From contig NC_037267.1 in NCBI RefSeq assembly GCF_000002425.4, positions 8,248,198 to 8,312,197 of the forward strand: DNA of 64,000 nucleotides, written 5' to 3'. Positions 35,222-46,224 of the stretch are shown here, piece by piece. Source of the DNA: Physcomitrium patens. Taxonomy: Eukaryota; Streptophyta; Bryopsida; Funariales; Funariaceae. The notes under the pieces were generated by a model. It searched no databases and was not told where the DNA came from. It saw only the letters and a program-made list of their open reading frames with translations. Within the stretch, counting starts at the first letter, position 1. The number at the start of each line of letters is the position of its first letter. The position numbers were made by a program, and so were the translations under genes.

Positions 35222-38200
35222 TATTTATAAGATTCTTTACTGGCTCCCATGTGCGTTCACTAATATCATATCCGTGCCAATGGGTAAGATATTTCAATTT
35301 ATTTCAGCGTCGCCTTAAATCTAAGACTTCTTCCACTTCAAACTCTTTATTATTATCCACTTCTATACAAGGAGGTGGAGCTTGTCTTCTTCTTGGAATG
35401 TCCACTGTCTTGTATGATTGAAGAAGAGACACGTGGAATACTGAATGGATTTTCATTGACTCTGGTAGGTGTAAACGATATGCAATTGGATTGATTTGTA
35501 CAAAAATAGAAAATGGTCAAAGCCTTCAATAGTCCAACTTGTCACAAGGACGAGTGGTCTTGATATTGCGATGAAGTAACCATACCTTATCGCCCATGTG
35601 GAATGGTGGTTGTTTCTTTCGATAGACATCTCCATTTATCTTTTGTCGTTCTTGAGCTTCTTTTAACTATGCCTTCATTTTTGCATGTAACTTTGACAAC
35701 CGATTTGCCATATCTTCTGCCACAAGATTATCAACTTTTGAAAAATCAAATGTGTCAAGTCATGGATGATAACCATAATTGACAAAGAAAGGTGTTTGTT
35801 GCATAGAAGAATGTACCGTATTATTATAAGCAAACTCTGCCAATGGCAAAAGAGTTGTCCAATCATCTTATTGATAGTTGATGGTACATCTTAAGTATTT
35901 CTCTAAGACTTAGTTTATGTGCTGTATCTCTCCATCAGTTTGAGGATGAAAAGTCGAAGATAGTTTTATATCTAATTGTAAAATCTTAAAAAGGGTTCTT
36001 CAAAATCTTGATACAAACTGAGTTCCCCTATCTGATATAATATCCTTTGATAATCCATGATAGCAATAGATATTCTCAATAAAAAGCTTACCTATTTCTT
36101 TACCCGTGATGGATTTTGTACATTGCACAAAATGTGCCATCTTGGTAAAGCGATCTACTATCACAAATATAGAATCATAAGAACATGAGCTTGGAAGATC
36201 TGTGATGAAGTCCATTGAAACAGAAGACCATAGTTGTTTTGGAATGGAAAATGGCTAAAAAAGTCCAAAAGATCGATGATGAGGAGTTTTTGATCTTGAG
36301 CAAATATCACATGATTGTACAAAATCTTTGACTACCTTCCATATTTGAAGCCACCAAAAATCCCTAAATATCAGCTCCAAAGTCTTATTGTATCCAAAAT
36401 ATTGTGCTGCTGGAAAATCATGATGAGCTTGAAGAACACGTAAATGTGCTTCTCCTTCTGGAACATATAGACATCCTTCAAAATAGAGTAGATTGTTCTT
36501 GAACTCGAATTTAGAGGGATCATAAAATTTAGAAGAATTATTCTTAATATCGTGAACAAGAGGGTCTAAAGACATACTTAACTGGACTTGCTTGAGAAAA
36601 GTTAAATCAACAGTCAATGTTGATTTTATTGCTCAAAGATGAAATTGCTCCGATTTCAAGAGAATCATTTTTTATTGCTCAAAAGCTGCATCTCCTTCTT
36701 TTGATGCAAGATAAGAACGTCTAGACAAGGCATCGGACAAACCTTGTTATTTTTCTGGTCGATAAGTGATGATGAACTCTAATCTTGATAAAGACATGCT
36801 CTAACGAGCTTGATGATGATTTAATATGTGTGTTGACATGAAATACTCGAGATTCTTATGATCCGTGTACACGGTGATTGGACTTGAGGAGCCTTCTAGA
36901 TAATGATGCCATTCTTGAAATGAAACCACAATTACAAGAAGCTCTTTATCGTGGATTTCATAGTTAATCATAGTTGCTGAAAATTTCCTGGAATGGAAAG
37001 CTATTGGATGCAGCTTATCATCTGCTCTCATTTGTGACTAAACGGCATCCAAGGCAAAGTCTGATGCATCTGTTTCCATAAAAAATGTCTTGGAGAAGTC
37101 GACACGATACAAGATTGGTTTAGAAGTAAATTCCTTCTTTAAAGCATCAAATGCTACTTCACCTTCTTTACTCCACTCAAATTTGTCTTTACAAGTCAAA
37201 TACGTAAGTGGAGCTGCAACTTGAGAAAAGTTCTTGATGAAGATTCGATAGTAATTTGTAAAGTCCAAAAAGTATTAAACATCTTATACTATTCTTGGAA
37301 TCTTTCAATCTATGATAGTCTGGATCTTCTTGGGATCCATCATCAGGCCTTTGTTGGAAATGATGTATCTTAAAAAGTCAACTTTAGTAGTGTGGAATAG
37401 ATACTTTTTCAACTTGGTATATAATCTTGCATCTCTTAGTTTTTGTAACACACGACGAACATAGAGTTCATGTTCTTCTATGTTCTTAGAGTAGATTAGA
37501 ATGTCGTCTAAATAACAAACGATAAAATCATCTAAAAACTCATGAAAAATATCATTCATAAGAGGTTGAAAAGCAGTTGGTGCATTTGTGAGTCCAAAAG
37601 GCATGACATTATATTCAAAATGTCCATACCTAGTTCAAAAAGTAGTCTTCCATTCATCTCCTTCTTTGATGCAGACCAAGTTGTATGCTCCTCATAGATC
37701 TATTTTTGTGTATATCTTTGCTTGATTGAGTTGATGAAGAAGTCCTAAAATCAAAGGTAAAAGATACCTGTTTTTTATGGTGATCTTGTTAAGGCTCCAA
37801 TAGTCTATGCACATCCGTAGAGATCTATCTTTTTTCTTAACAAATAAGATCGGTGCTCCTACTGGAGATTTTGAATGGCATATGAAGTTTTTAGCCAAGT
37901 TCTCATCAATATACTCCTTTAGTGTAGCCAACTCGTTTTGTGATAAGCTATAGATTGGTCCAAATGATAGTTGAGCTCCTTCTTGAAGATCAATTGAACA
38001 ATCATAAGGTCGATATTTTGGAAGAATATCTGCATTTTTCTTCTTAAAAACATCTTGGAATTCTTGATATTGACTAGAAATACCACTTGATGTCTTTTCA
38101 CTATCTGAAATGGGCGTAGCATATATAACAAAAGATGACCCCTCTTTGGCTGCATGCATGAAAGCTCTTGCCCCTATTAGTAAGGGCTTAGATGCTTTAG

Positions 38201-38753
38201 ACTTATGTATTTCTTCTTCATTAATAGAATTTAAAAATAAACTACTAGAAAAGTTAAAGTTACGAGAAATCCAATCTATTTGAAGATTTTACTTTTCTAA
38301 CCAGGATAGTCCTAAAATGATTAGATTCAAAGGAGATTGTATCATATTAAATATTACTACACTATTATGATTTTTAATTATTACATCTAAAGAAACAGTC
38401 TCATGGGTAACATCACCAGAAGACAATGAACGACCATCTATGACTTCCACATGTACGGGTTTGATTTTCTTGATTAACGATATTTCTTATTTTTTGACAA
38501 AGTCTTCGTCTATGAAATAAGCTGAGGCTCCCGAATCTAATAATACAAAGACTTTATGATTTTTGGGTCCTAAACATACATCTATTGTAAAACAAGGTAA
38601 GGAATCTGAGGAGAGAATAGGACCTTGACTAGGTGTTGCATATGGTTCGAGTCGCATGGTCCTTATTGTAGCTGGAGGAACTCGTTTTCTGACACATTGT
38701 CTTCTTTTGCAATCATACTTCTCATTTTGTGATTGCGTTGCTTCTTTGGACAA
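35222..38753 (-). pseudogene. Broken pol of element A (PR-RT-RNase H-IN-chromodomain)
   Basis: Minus-strand domains in coding order. Protease: VLLDSGASAYFIDEDF (about 38487-38600). Reverse transcriptase: [20 protein letters not shown], then MPFGLTNAPTAF and the catalytic CYLDDILIYSK (37305-38000). RNase [33 protein letters not shown] (36801-37268). Integrase zinc finger: LRVLQAHHDFPAAQYFG...CDICSRSK (36255-36617). Integrase core: MDFITDLPSS, VDRFTKMAHF, ISDRGTQF (36000-36215). Chromodomain: EFEVEEVLDLRRR, then, after a TGA, LKYLTHWHGYDISERTWEP (about 35222-35348). Stops and shifts split the frame into many pieces. Several stops are one transition away from a sense codon. Confidence 0.9.
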
Positions 38754-39712
38754 TGTTGAGCAGTGTGTTTAGCTTCTCGATAATATAGACATAAGCCCTC
38801 TTAACGATGTCGAGTCTTTTTCTACTTTGTGAGGGGCTTAAAATGTATCGTATTAATTTGCATTGGCTTTGGCCTTGATGGAAAGGTTTTCAAAAACTTA
38901 GAAGGTGTTGCCATGACTTGACTTGTTCCTCTCCAACCATATCTTTATTCTTGACGTCTTTCAAATAAACGATTATCACATGCAATAGCTTGAGCAATAA
39001 ATTATTTTAAAGAATCTATTTTTGGCATTGTCAATAATAAATCTTTGATATTATCTTTTAATCCATAACAAAATTGATTAATAAGGGCTTTATCATTCTA
39101 GTCCACATCACAAGCAAGACTTTGGAATTCACTGGCATACATGGTGGCTGAACATGATCCTTGTCATAGTGATACAAGCTTGGTCTCTACTACCCTTTCT
39201 CGATCACTTTCTCCAAATGTAGCCATAAATACTTCCAAGAATGAGTTCAAATCATAGAGTAGTCATCAATCTTTTTCCATCAAAGGTACAAATCAAGAGA
39301 GAGCACTTCCAGATAGAAGTACGCCTATGAATCCAACTTGAATAAATCCATCAGGGTATGGGAAAGGATGCAATCTTAAGTAGAGTTTAACTTGTTATAA
39401 AAACCCTCAAAATCTTGATCTTGTTTTGTCAAAATTTTCAAGCATACTAATCGTTGCCTCCCTCAAGCTTGTAGAAGCAAAACTCTCGGAATTTGGTTGC
39501 GAGGCTAATCGACTTGTTTCCTTCAACTGCACAACTTCTTGGCGTACACTCTGAACTTCTTTCATAGTAGTATGAATAGTGCTTCCATGGTTGGTGTTGG
39601 TGATGCGTGAAATTTCAGTCTTAAGAGTATTGACAAGCTCATGAAGATCTATAATAGTTGCAAATCTATTTTCACTTCCACCAAGTATAGCATCCATGAT
39701 TTTTTCTTCCAT
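38754..39712 (-). pseudogene. Broken gag of element A
   Basis: The first in-frame ATG of the longest piece is at 39712 (MEEKIMDAILGG). The N-terminal piece (39712-39407) is polar and coiled-coil-like. Near 38760-38800 a CCHC-type knuckle survives as CLYYREAKHTAQHC, where the second Cys of C-x2-C-x4-H-x4-C has become Tyr (TGT to TAT). Between them the frame is broken. Confidence 0.75.
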
Positions 39713-39933
39713 AGACAACTCAAATGAATTTAAAAGTTAAATAAGAGGAGGGTAATCCGCAACTTCTAAAAACAAATTCTACAAAGAGGGGTAATCCACT
39801 ATCTTTAAGGAAAAGATCAATGTTAGAAAATAAGATTTTTTATTTACAGGTGGATAGTCAGCAACCTTCAAAATACAATAATAGAAGTGACATAATCCAC
39901 TCACTTCTAGAACAAGACAAAAATAATATATTA

Positions 39934-39947
39934 GCACTCTTATCAAA
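39934..39947 (-). other. Candidate primer binding site of element A
   Basis: Directly inside the 5' LTR, the minus strand reads TTTGATAAGAGTGC. This is a degraded match to the common plant initiator-tRNA-Met site TTGGTATCAGAGC (about 9 of 13 positions). Confidence 0.5.
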
Positions 39948-39948
39948 C

Positions 39949-40499
39949 TATGAAAGACATGAACTCCAAAGAAAGATAATCTCAAAGATTCTTCTGTCAC
40001 TCGAAAATACTTAAAAATCACTCAAAGGTGATAATATATTGAACTAGAATGGCTATTGCCAAAGACTAGAAAACATGATGACTCTTGAAACTAGACTGGA
40101 AATAAGAAAGGAGTTGACAAGAGTGAAGAAGGCTTCACTCTTGTCTTTATATATACTATCTAACTAAGGGCTACGTGGCGACGTTCTATAAGACCTCCAA
40201 TATGTGTTGACTTTGTAGGACACTTGCCTTGACTTACAGGGCAAGTTTTTTTACGTGTGGGCCACATAGTTAGCTTGGTCTTCAAGCTAACAACATGTGT
40301 GATACATGGCCAACTTTTTAGCTACGTTTCTAATCCAAAAAGTCAATTAAAGATACCTATGAAGTCAAAGCAGCATCTATGAAGCTTCTAAGAAGCTTCT
40401 ATACCAAATACTATAGAATTAACTTACTTTTATCTACTTTTACTTACTTCTATCTATTTATATATATAATTACTAGCTTACATGAGTATGTCCGTGACA
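39949..40499 (-). repeat. 5' LTR of element A
   Basis: 551 bp, matching the left LTR almost throughout. In the element's own sense it begins TGTCAC. A TATA-like run is visible on the plus strand at about 40148-40157 inside the LTR. The target duplication CCAAT follows at 40500-40504. Confidence 0.92.
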
Positions 40500-42370
40500 C
40501 CAATGGCTCTTTAGTATACAACAATACTTCTAATTATTTGAGGCAAACACCATCAAAAGAATTATGTATGTAGCTAATTATTTGAGAGGTGCAACAACTA
40601 TTTGGTAGCAATATTGAACTTAAATTTATAAAACTTAAGGTAGATTTTATGACGAGGAAGAGTTTGATATTAAGTTTAGAAATGAATTTTGGCCTATCAA
40701 TGAAAAGAAGATAGCAAACAATTAGTTGGTTAATCTTACACAATCCATAATCTTGCAAGATTATGTCTCCCAATTTAAGTACCTATGTCTCCAAATTGGT
40801 AATGTTTCAAACACAGAGTTGATGGATTAGTTTGTACAAGAGTTGAAACTTGTGGTCCAATAGGAAGTGGAACTAAGTAATCTATAAATATTTGAGGAAG
40901 AAATTAGGATTGCAGAGAGAATTAATGCTATAAATTTTAAAAATCTTGAAGTATGATGTTGTACTATTATTATTTATGGTATATAAAAATCAACTAAAAT
41001 ATATAATATATTTATAATTATTGATATATATATTAAATTAGTTAATAGGTTAATTTAAAGAAAGTTGATGTAAGCAAGTTTATTTAAAAATTCATCTATT
41101 TTGATTATAGTATTTAAATTATATAAGATTTGTATAATTATTATAAAATTTTAAAAAAAGACTAGAACTCCAAGATAATTTTTAAACCTCTAAGAAGCTT
41201 ATTTAGAAGGATGAAAGCAAGGTATAGATGGATGAAGGGAACATGTGAGGATCTTCATCTCTATTAATCAAAAGCCATGCCCAATAGGCTCTGAAGAGGC
41301 TATCTGCAACCATAACAAGGATTTTGGTAATTCCAAAAGGAGAATTCAAGAATCAAAAGCAAAGATTGTAAGGTTTAGGATTTTGGCTACAATTTTTATA
41401 TAAATTTTAAAGGATTTGGAGTTAGGACGATGAAATTATAGCCGTTTGAAATTAAGGTGACTTTTTAAGACATATTGTTGCACTTTTGAAGATACAAGGA
41501 ATTATAAAATAGCTTTTTGAAATTGAGAGGTACAATCAAAAAAATGATTTTAAGACTTGTGTCTTTTATAAAGAAATTGCTGTATTTGGAATTTGTATGA
41601 AGGAGTTGTAAAGCATTGAAGAAATCACATATAATTCAAAGGCAATAACTAAGTCGTTTTGTTGATAGTAATGGTTGGAGCCATATCTTGAATTATTGAA
41701 TAAATTTTTGGCTCAAAACTTTCAAAGATGTATGTCATTAGAATAAGAAGCTATATATCAAAATTTTATGATATTAGAGCACTTAATTTATGAGATATGA
41801 AGAAAATTGCACATAGATGCATATACACAAGGATTTAAAGGTATTATTAGGATTTTAGCAATATCTCAAGATCCATAAGAAATTTAGAGTTGAAATTTGT
41901 TGTAGTAATTGTTTAAAGTATATCAATACTTCATATAAATTTTAGTTTTTTTGGACAATCCAATTGTGAGATATGATCTATTGAAATTCAAAAAAAAATC
42001 ACCTTAAAGATATATAAGGATTTAGAATATTTTTATCACATTTTGAGTATTTTTTAGTACTTAGGTCTTATAGAATGATGCAATTATCCCTATAGGAACA
42101 AATTTACATATACACATTTGTTGCTTTTTTATCTTAAGACTTGATTAAGTAACTAGTGATAGCTAGAAGCTCAATACTTTTTAAAGGCAAATTCTCTCTA
42201 CTCAACCAATAATCTATAGTGTAAAGTCTTATGTTGCTATCCAATACTATGATACAACAACCAATACCAATGGAAATTGATACCTTACAAGGATCACTCA
42301 CACTACAAAGACAACAAATATTGGTAGAAAAGGAATTGTGTTTCTATTGTTGAGAGCCGGACCACCAATT
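40500..42370 (+). mobile_element. Element B' right part: gag remainder with an internal insertion
   Basis: From 40500 to about 40955 the plus strand tracks gag of the B copy (51170-51620). Similarity resumes at about 42205-42370 (B copy 51625-51780) and then ends. The roughly 1.25 kb between (about 40956-42204) is absent from the B copy and is a further insertion or unrelated filler; I found no domain or clear terminal repeat in it. The rest of B' (pol, 3' LTR) was not found in this window. Confidence 0.65.
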
Positions 42371-45056
42371 TGAATTTGGTGTTGTGAGTCATTAAATCAA
42401 CTCACTATTTTTTTTAGGATAAAAATATATATTTAGAGAGCTTAAAATTATAATACATGGTAATTAGTATAGAAATCCTTAGAAAAATAAAAATAAAAAT
42501 AAAAATATTAGTTGTAGAAATAGAATTTTAATAAGTCTCTTAGTAATTATCTTAGTTTATTTAGTATTTTTATTTATTATTTATTATTAAAGATTATTTA
42601 TGAAGATAAATATTTATATTGGACGTCTATTTATATGTATTACTTATAAAAAAATATAAATTCTAGTTAGTAGTTAGAAGAAGCATGAAAAAGAATCTCA
42701 TGTCTTTTTAATTATTTATATAAAAAATAGGATTTATATTAGATTTAAATTGATTTTTTTTACTATAATTTTTTTAAGATAGGAAAATATAGCTTCAAAA
42801 TAATAATAATATTATAAAACTATTATAAGAAAATTTTAAATTTATTTAGAATTTATTTAGAATTTTTAGAATAATTTTTAAGATTTTGAAAAAAATGAGT
42901 TTTATTACTTTGGAAGCTATTATGAAGAAATGGAGCAAGATTTGAGGGCAAAAAAAAGTTCCTAGGATAATTGGATGGTTTCAAACACCATGATGAAATA
43001 AAAAATCCAAAAAAATTAGATCTATTAGTAGAAAATAGGAGGATCAATAGATAGTATAGTCATTATAAGAAGGGAGGTGCACAAGTTTCATATGCGTTGT
43101 AGCACCTTAAAGGTAGTTAGGAAGATAAGACTAAGGCCTCGTGGCCTCTTTTAGACACCTATATATACTACTTGTGAGCCTTGGTGAGGCTTAAACTCTT
43201 GATCTCTTTAGCAAGTTATCCTTGAGAGAGAAAAAAAATATATTTAATTTTTTATTTATTCACTTGTTATTTTTAAATCTTTATAATTTACTCATAATAA
43301 CTCGGATTTACATGACTCTTATACCATTGAAAAGATAAAAATATTATCTATATAAAAATATATTTTTTACTTTTTACTTTCATTTTTCATTAGATGAAAA
43401 TCTAACAAACAGACTGTAACTAGTTTTATAGTGTATAGTTGCTTGATTGCACTTGTTTCACTTGTTTTTGTGTTTTTCTTCTTTTTTTCTTATTCTTACT
43501 ACTTCCACTTTACTCCACCAATTATAAGAAATTCTTAATTGAGGCCATCTTATAATTTGAATTGAGAGGTGAAATTTACCTTCTCAAGTGCAAAGTTGTA
43601 TTTTGACAGAGGTAATTTCTACAATTTCACATCCTTTGGTGAATGGATGGATTCTTTTTGTATTTATTATTCTTATTCTTATTCTTATAACTACTAATTC
43701 CTCTATTACTTAGATTAATATAGATTTTTTGAAATTTGAATAAGACAAACTATCTGTAATAGGACATGGATTTTATGCTAATTTTTTTTTGCGTAGATGA
43801 TCTTACAATCAAATGCATCTAGTGATAGAAAGTTAGAGTCAAAAATACTTATATTTGTATAGTATTTCACTTATATTTCTAAAATATTTTTAATTCTAGA
43901 AGAAATTATAATTTATAAATTATAAATTTCAATAGAAATTATAAATTTTGAGTCATGAAAAATTAAAGTTTAATATTTTTTTTATTCTTCTATTATTTTA
44001 TTTCTATTTGAGCACTTCGCTGCATCTTAAATGTGAATTCTTATTGAAATACAAATCTTGAGTAAATTCTTATTATTCATATGTTTATTTTTGTTTATTT
44101 TAGTTGCTTTTATATGTATGTGTTATATTTTAAAATATATACAAACATCTATATATATATATAAATAAATTATATAAATAAAAATTAAATATTTATAAAT
44201 TATATTTATTTATTTTGATTTTTAAAATATAACATTTGAAAAAATAAATTATATTTTGGAAAAATTGAGCTTTTTGTTATACTAAGTTATTTTGAAAATA
44301 TGTATAATTATGATCAATAGGGATGCATAGATGTAGAATATTTTTGTTAAAGCACTATGACATTATAATTTGACTAATTAAGCTTTACATATTTTTTTTA
44401 TTTTATTTTACATATACTATATAATTTTGCTAAAATACTTGAGTAATAAGGTTTTATTAGAATTTTATGGAGGTACAATTTTGATACTTATAAGCCTATT
44501 CCAATTGTCTGGTGGAAATTCTGTCATTGTGAATGATACAACCTTAAGAATGAATTGGAGAGCAATTACTCAACAACAGAGTAGGGAACATGAAAAAGTA
44601 CAAAGAAAAGCTAAAATAGTTAAAAGTGTTGAAGCCATACATAATATAGAAAGGATGAATGTTTTGTATCTTCATTGTAACGCATTACATTGATTTGAGG
44701 AACATTTAGTCTCATCTCTAAAGAAGTTGTCATTATTTGGATAATGTTGTTGTCAATGAAAAATATCTCTACCTTCTCCGCGTTTGTTTTTGAGATGCTT
44801 ATTTGAGGATTAAGATCCAAGAGCAAGGGAGTTCTAAGAAAATATCTATCAATACAATATTGCACATGTGTTTATGTCCTTAGGTGCAAATATTGATCAA
44901 TCTGTGCTTTACAAAATGCTCCATATAATTTTAGAATAAATATTAGTAATTTATATTTTATATTTTATATTTTAATTTATTAATTTATTGACTTTAGTAC
45001 ATCTTTGAATGTCTTAACATACTTTTATGATTTTTTATTGTAATTTGTTATTTATA

Positions 45057-45057
<1 letters not shown>

Positions 45058-45090
<33 letters not shown>
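45058..45090. repeat. TA dinucleotide repeat
   Basis: A run of about 16 TA units in AT-rich spacer. Confidence 0.9.
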
Positions 45091-45096
<6 letters not shown>

Positions 45097-45907
45097 CATA
45101 CATATTTACAAGTAATTTCTTGAATAAAATTAATTATCTTTTTTTTTGCATATTATCCATGACAACAACATGGATTTACCTATCTTACTTTATAGCTAAA
45201 AGCTCCATTGTGTAGTTTATTTCTTTCTACTTGTATTGAATTGTATTTGTGTTTGAAAAATATTCTTTGGGTCATAAACATATCTTACAAAAATAGCTTC
45301 ATTTGAGTCACACTTTCCATGACAATGACATGGGTTCATTTAGTTTATTATTTAACATCACTACTTTAAAACCTAGTAATATTGAATATTTGTATAATTG
45401 ATTTGAATCCATAATAATTTACATACTCTTGGTATTTTTTAAATTGAAGACATTTATTATCCAAAATGATATATTTGATTTCAAACAAATATTTTTGGAA
45501 TTTTTTTGAATAAAATATCCAATAAAAAAATCTATGCATGGCAAAGAAAAAGTAAATAAAGCATAAATTTTAAATTTTAATTAGTGAAATTAGTTAAAGC
45601 ACCATTCAAACCTAAAATTCGTTCCTCATTTTATTTAAACTTATGCAAAGGTTAACAATATCATTTTCACTTTCACCATCAGCGACATAGGTAAAAAGAC
45701 AGAATTGCTCACCAATTCTGACCCCATAATCTGACAATTCTATGCAAAATAAGAATGAGAACATTCTCGTAACTTCTTTCCTCCCTACAGATGGATCGAC
45801 TAGGCTTCAATGTAAATGAATGATGGGAAACTGAACGGATGATATTTCATCCGTTTTCGTTCGCACGGATTAAAATAAGGATGTCCCGCATGCTTCGAGT
45901 CGTCTGC

Positions 45908-45950
45908 GGAAGGCTCTAGAGCCTTCCTCCGAAGCCTTCCTTCGGCTATG
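45908..45950 (+). promoter_or_regulatory. Palindrome and GAA/TTC cluster upstream of HSP90 (candidate heat shock element)
   Basis: 45908-45927 is a perfect 20-bp palindrome built from GGAAGGCTCT and its complement. It is followed by alternating TTC and GAA units (CCTTCCTCCGAAGCCTTCC). Heat shock factors bind alternating GAA/TTC units, normally spaced by 2 bases. Here spacing is looser, so this is only a candidate. It lies about 300 bp upstream of the start codon. Confidence 0.4.
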
Positions 45951-46224
45951 AAATTTCTCCTCCTCCGATGCACCGCCATTCAAGTCTCATAGTCACAGTT
46001 GATGTATCCTGCATTGCGAAGTTGTTGCAACTCCACTAGTTTGAGTTCCGCCGCTAGATCCACTGTGGGAACTTTGAGGCTCTCTGTTTTTCTGCGATCG
46101 AGTGATAGATTTCGTGGTGATAGCTTGCTCTGAGTTGAGTCGAGTTCTCTGAGCCGGTTAGGTTTGTTAGAATTAAAAATTTGGTGATTGTGTACGTGGA
46201 TTTTTCTTTATAGAGGACGACGAG

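Larger units (their letters stand above)
34060..40499 (-). mobile_element. Ty3/gypsy chromovirus A, both LTRs present
   Basis: Element of about 6.4 kb on the minus strand with LTRs at 34060-34611 and 39949-40499 and a 5-bp target duplication CCAAT (34055-34059 and 40500-40504). Order in the minus-strand sense: 5' LTR, primer binding site, gag, protease, reverse transcriptase, RNase H, integrase, chromodomain, 3' LTR. This is the gypsy order, and the terminal chromodomain marks it as a chromovirus. It sits inside the gag region of a B-family element. Many in-frame stops show that it is dead, but the LTRs remain similar, so it is the youngest layer of this block. Confidence 0.93.
42371..46224. 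other. AT-rich DNA, then HSP90 upstream region
   Basis: 42371-45600 is very AT-rich without a gene. About 43080-43230 resembles an LTR promoter segment (GCCTCGTGGCC, then CTATATATACTAC about 20 bp on), but no partner repeat was found. A TA repeat lies at 45058-45090. From about 45750 the DNA becomes GC-moderate and contains the HSP90 promoter and 5' leader. Confidence 0.45.
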
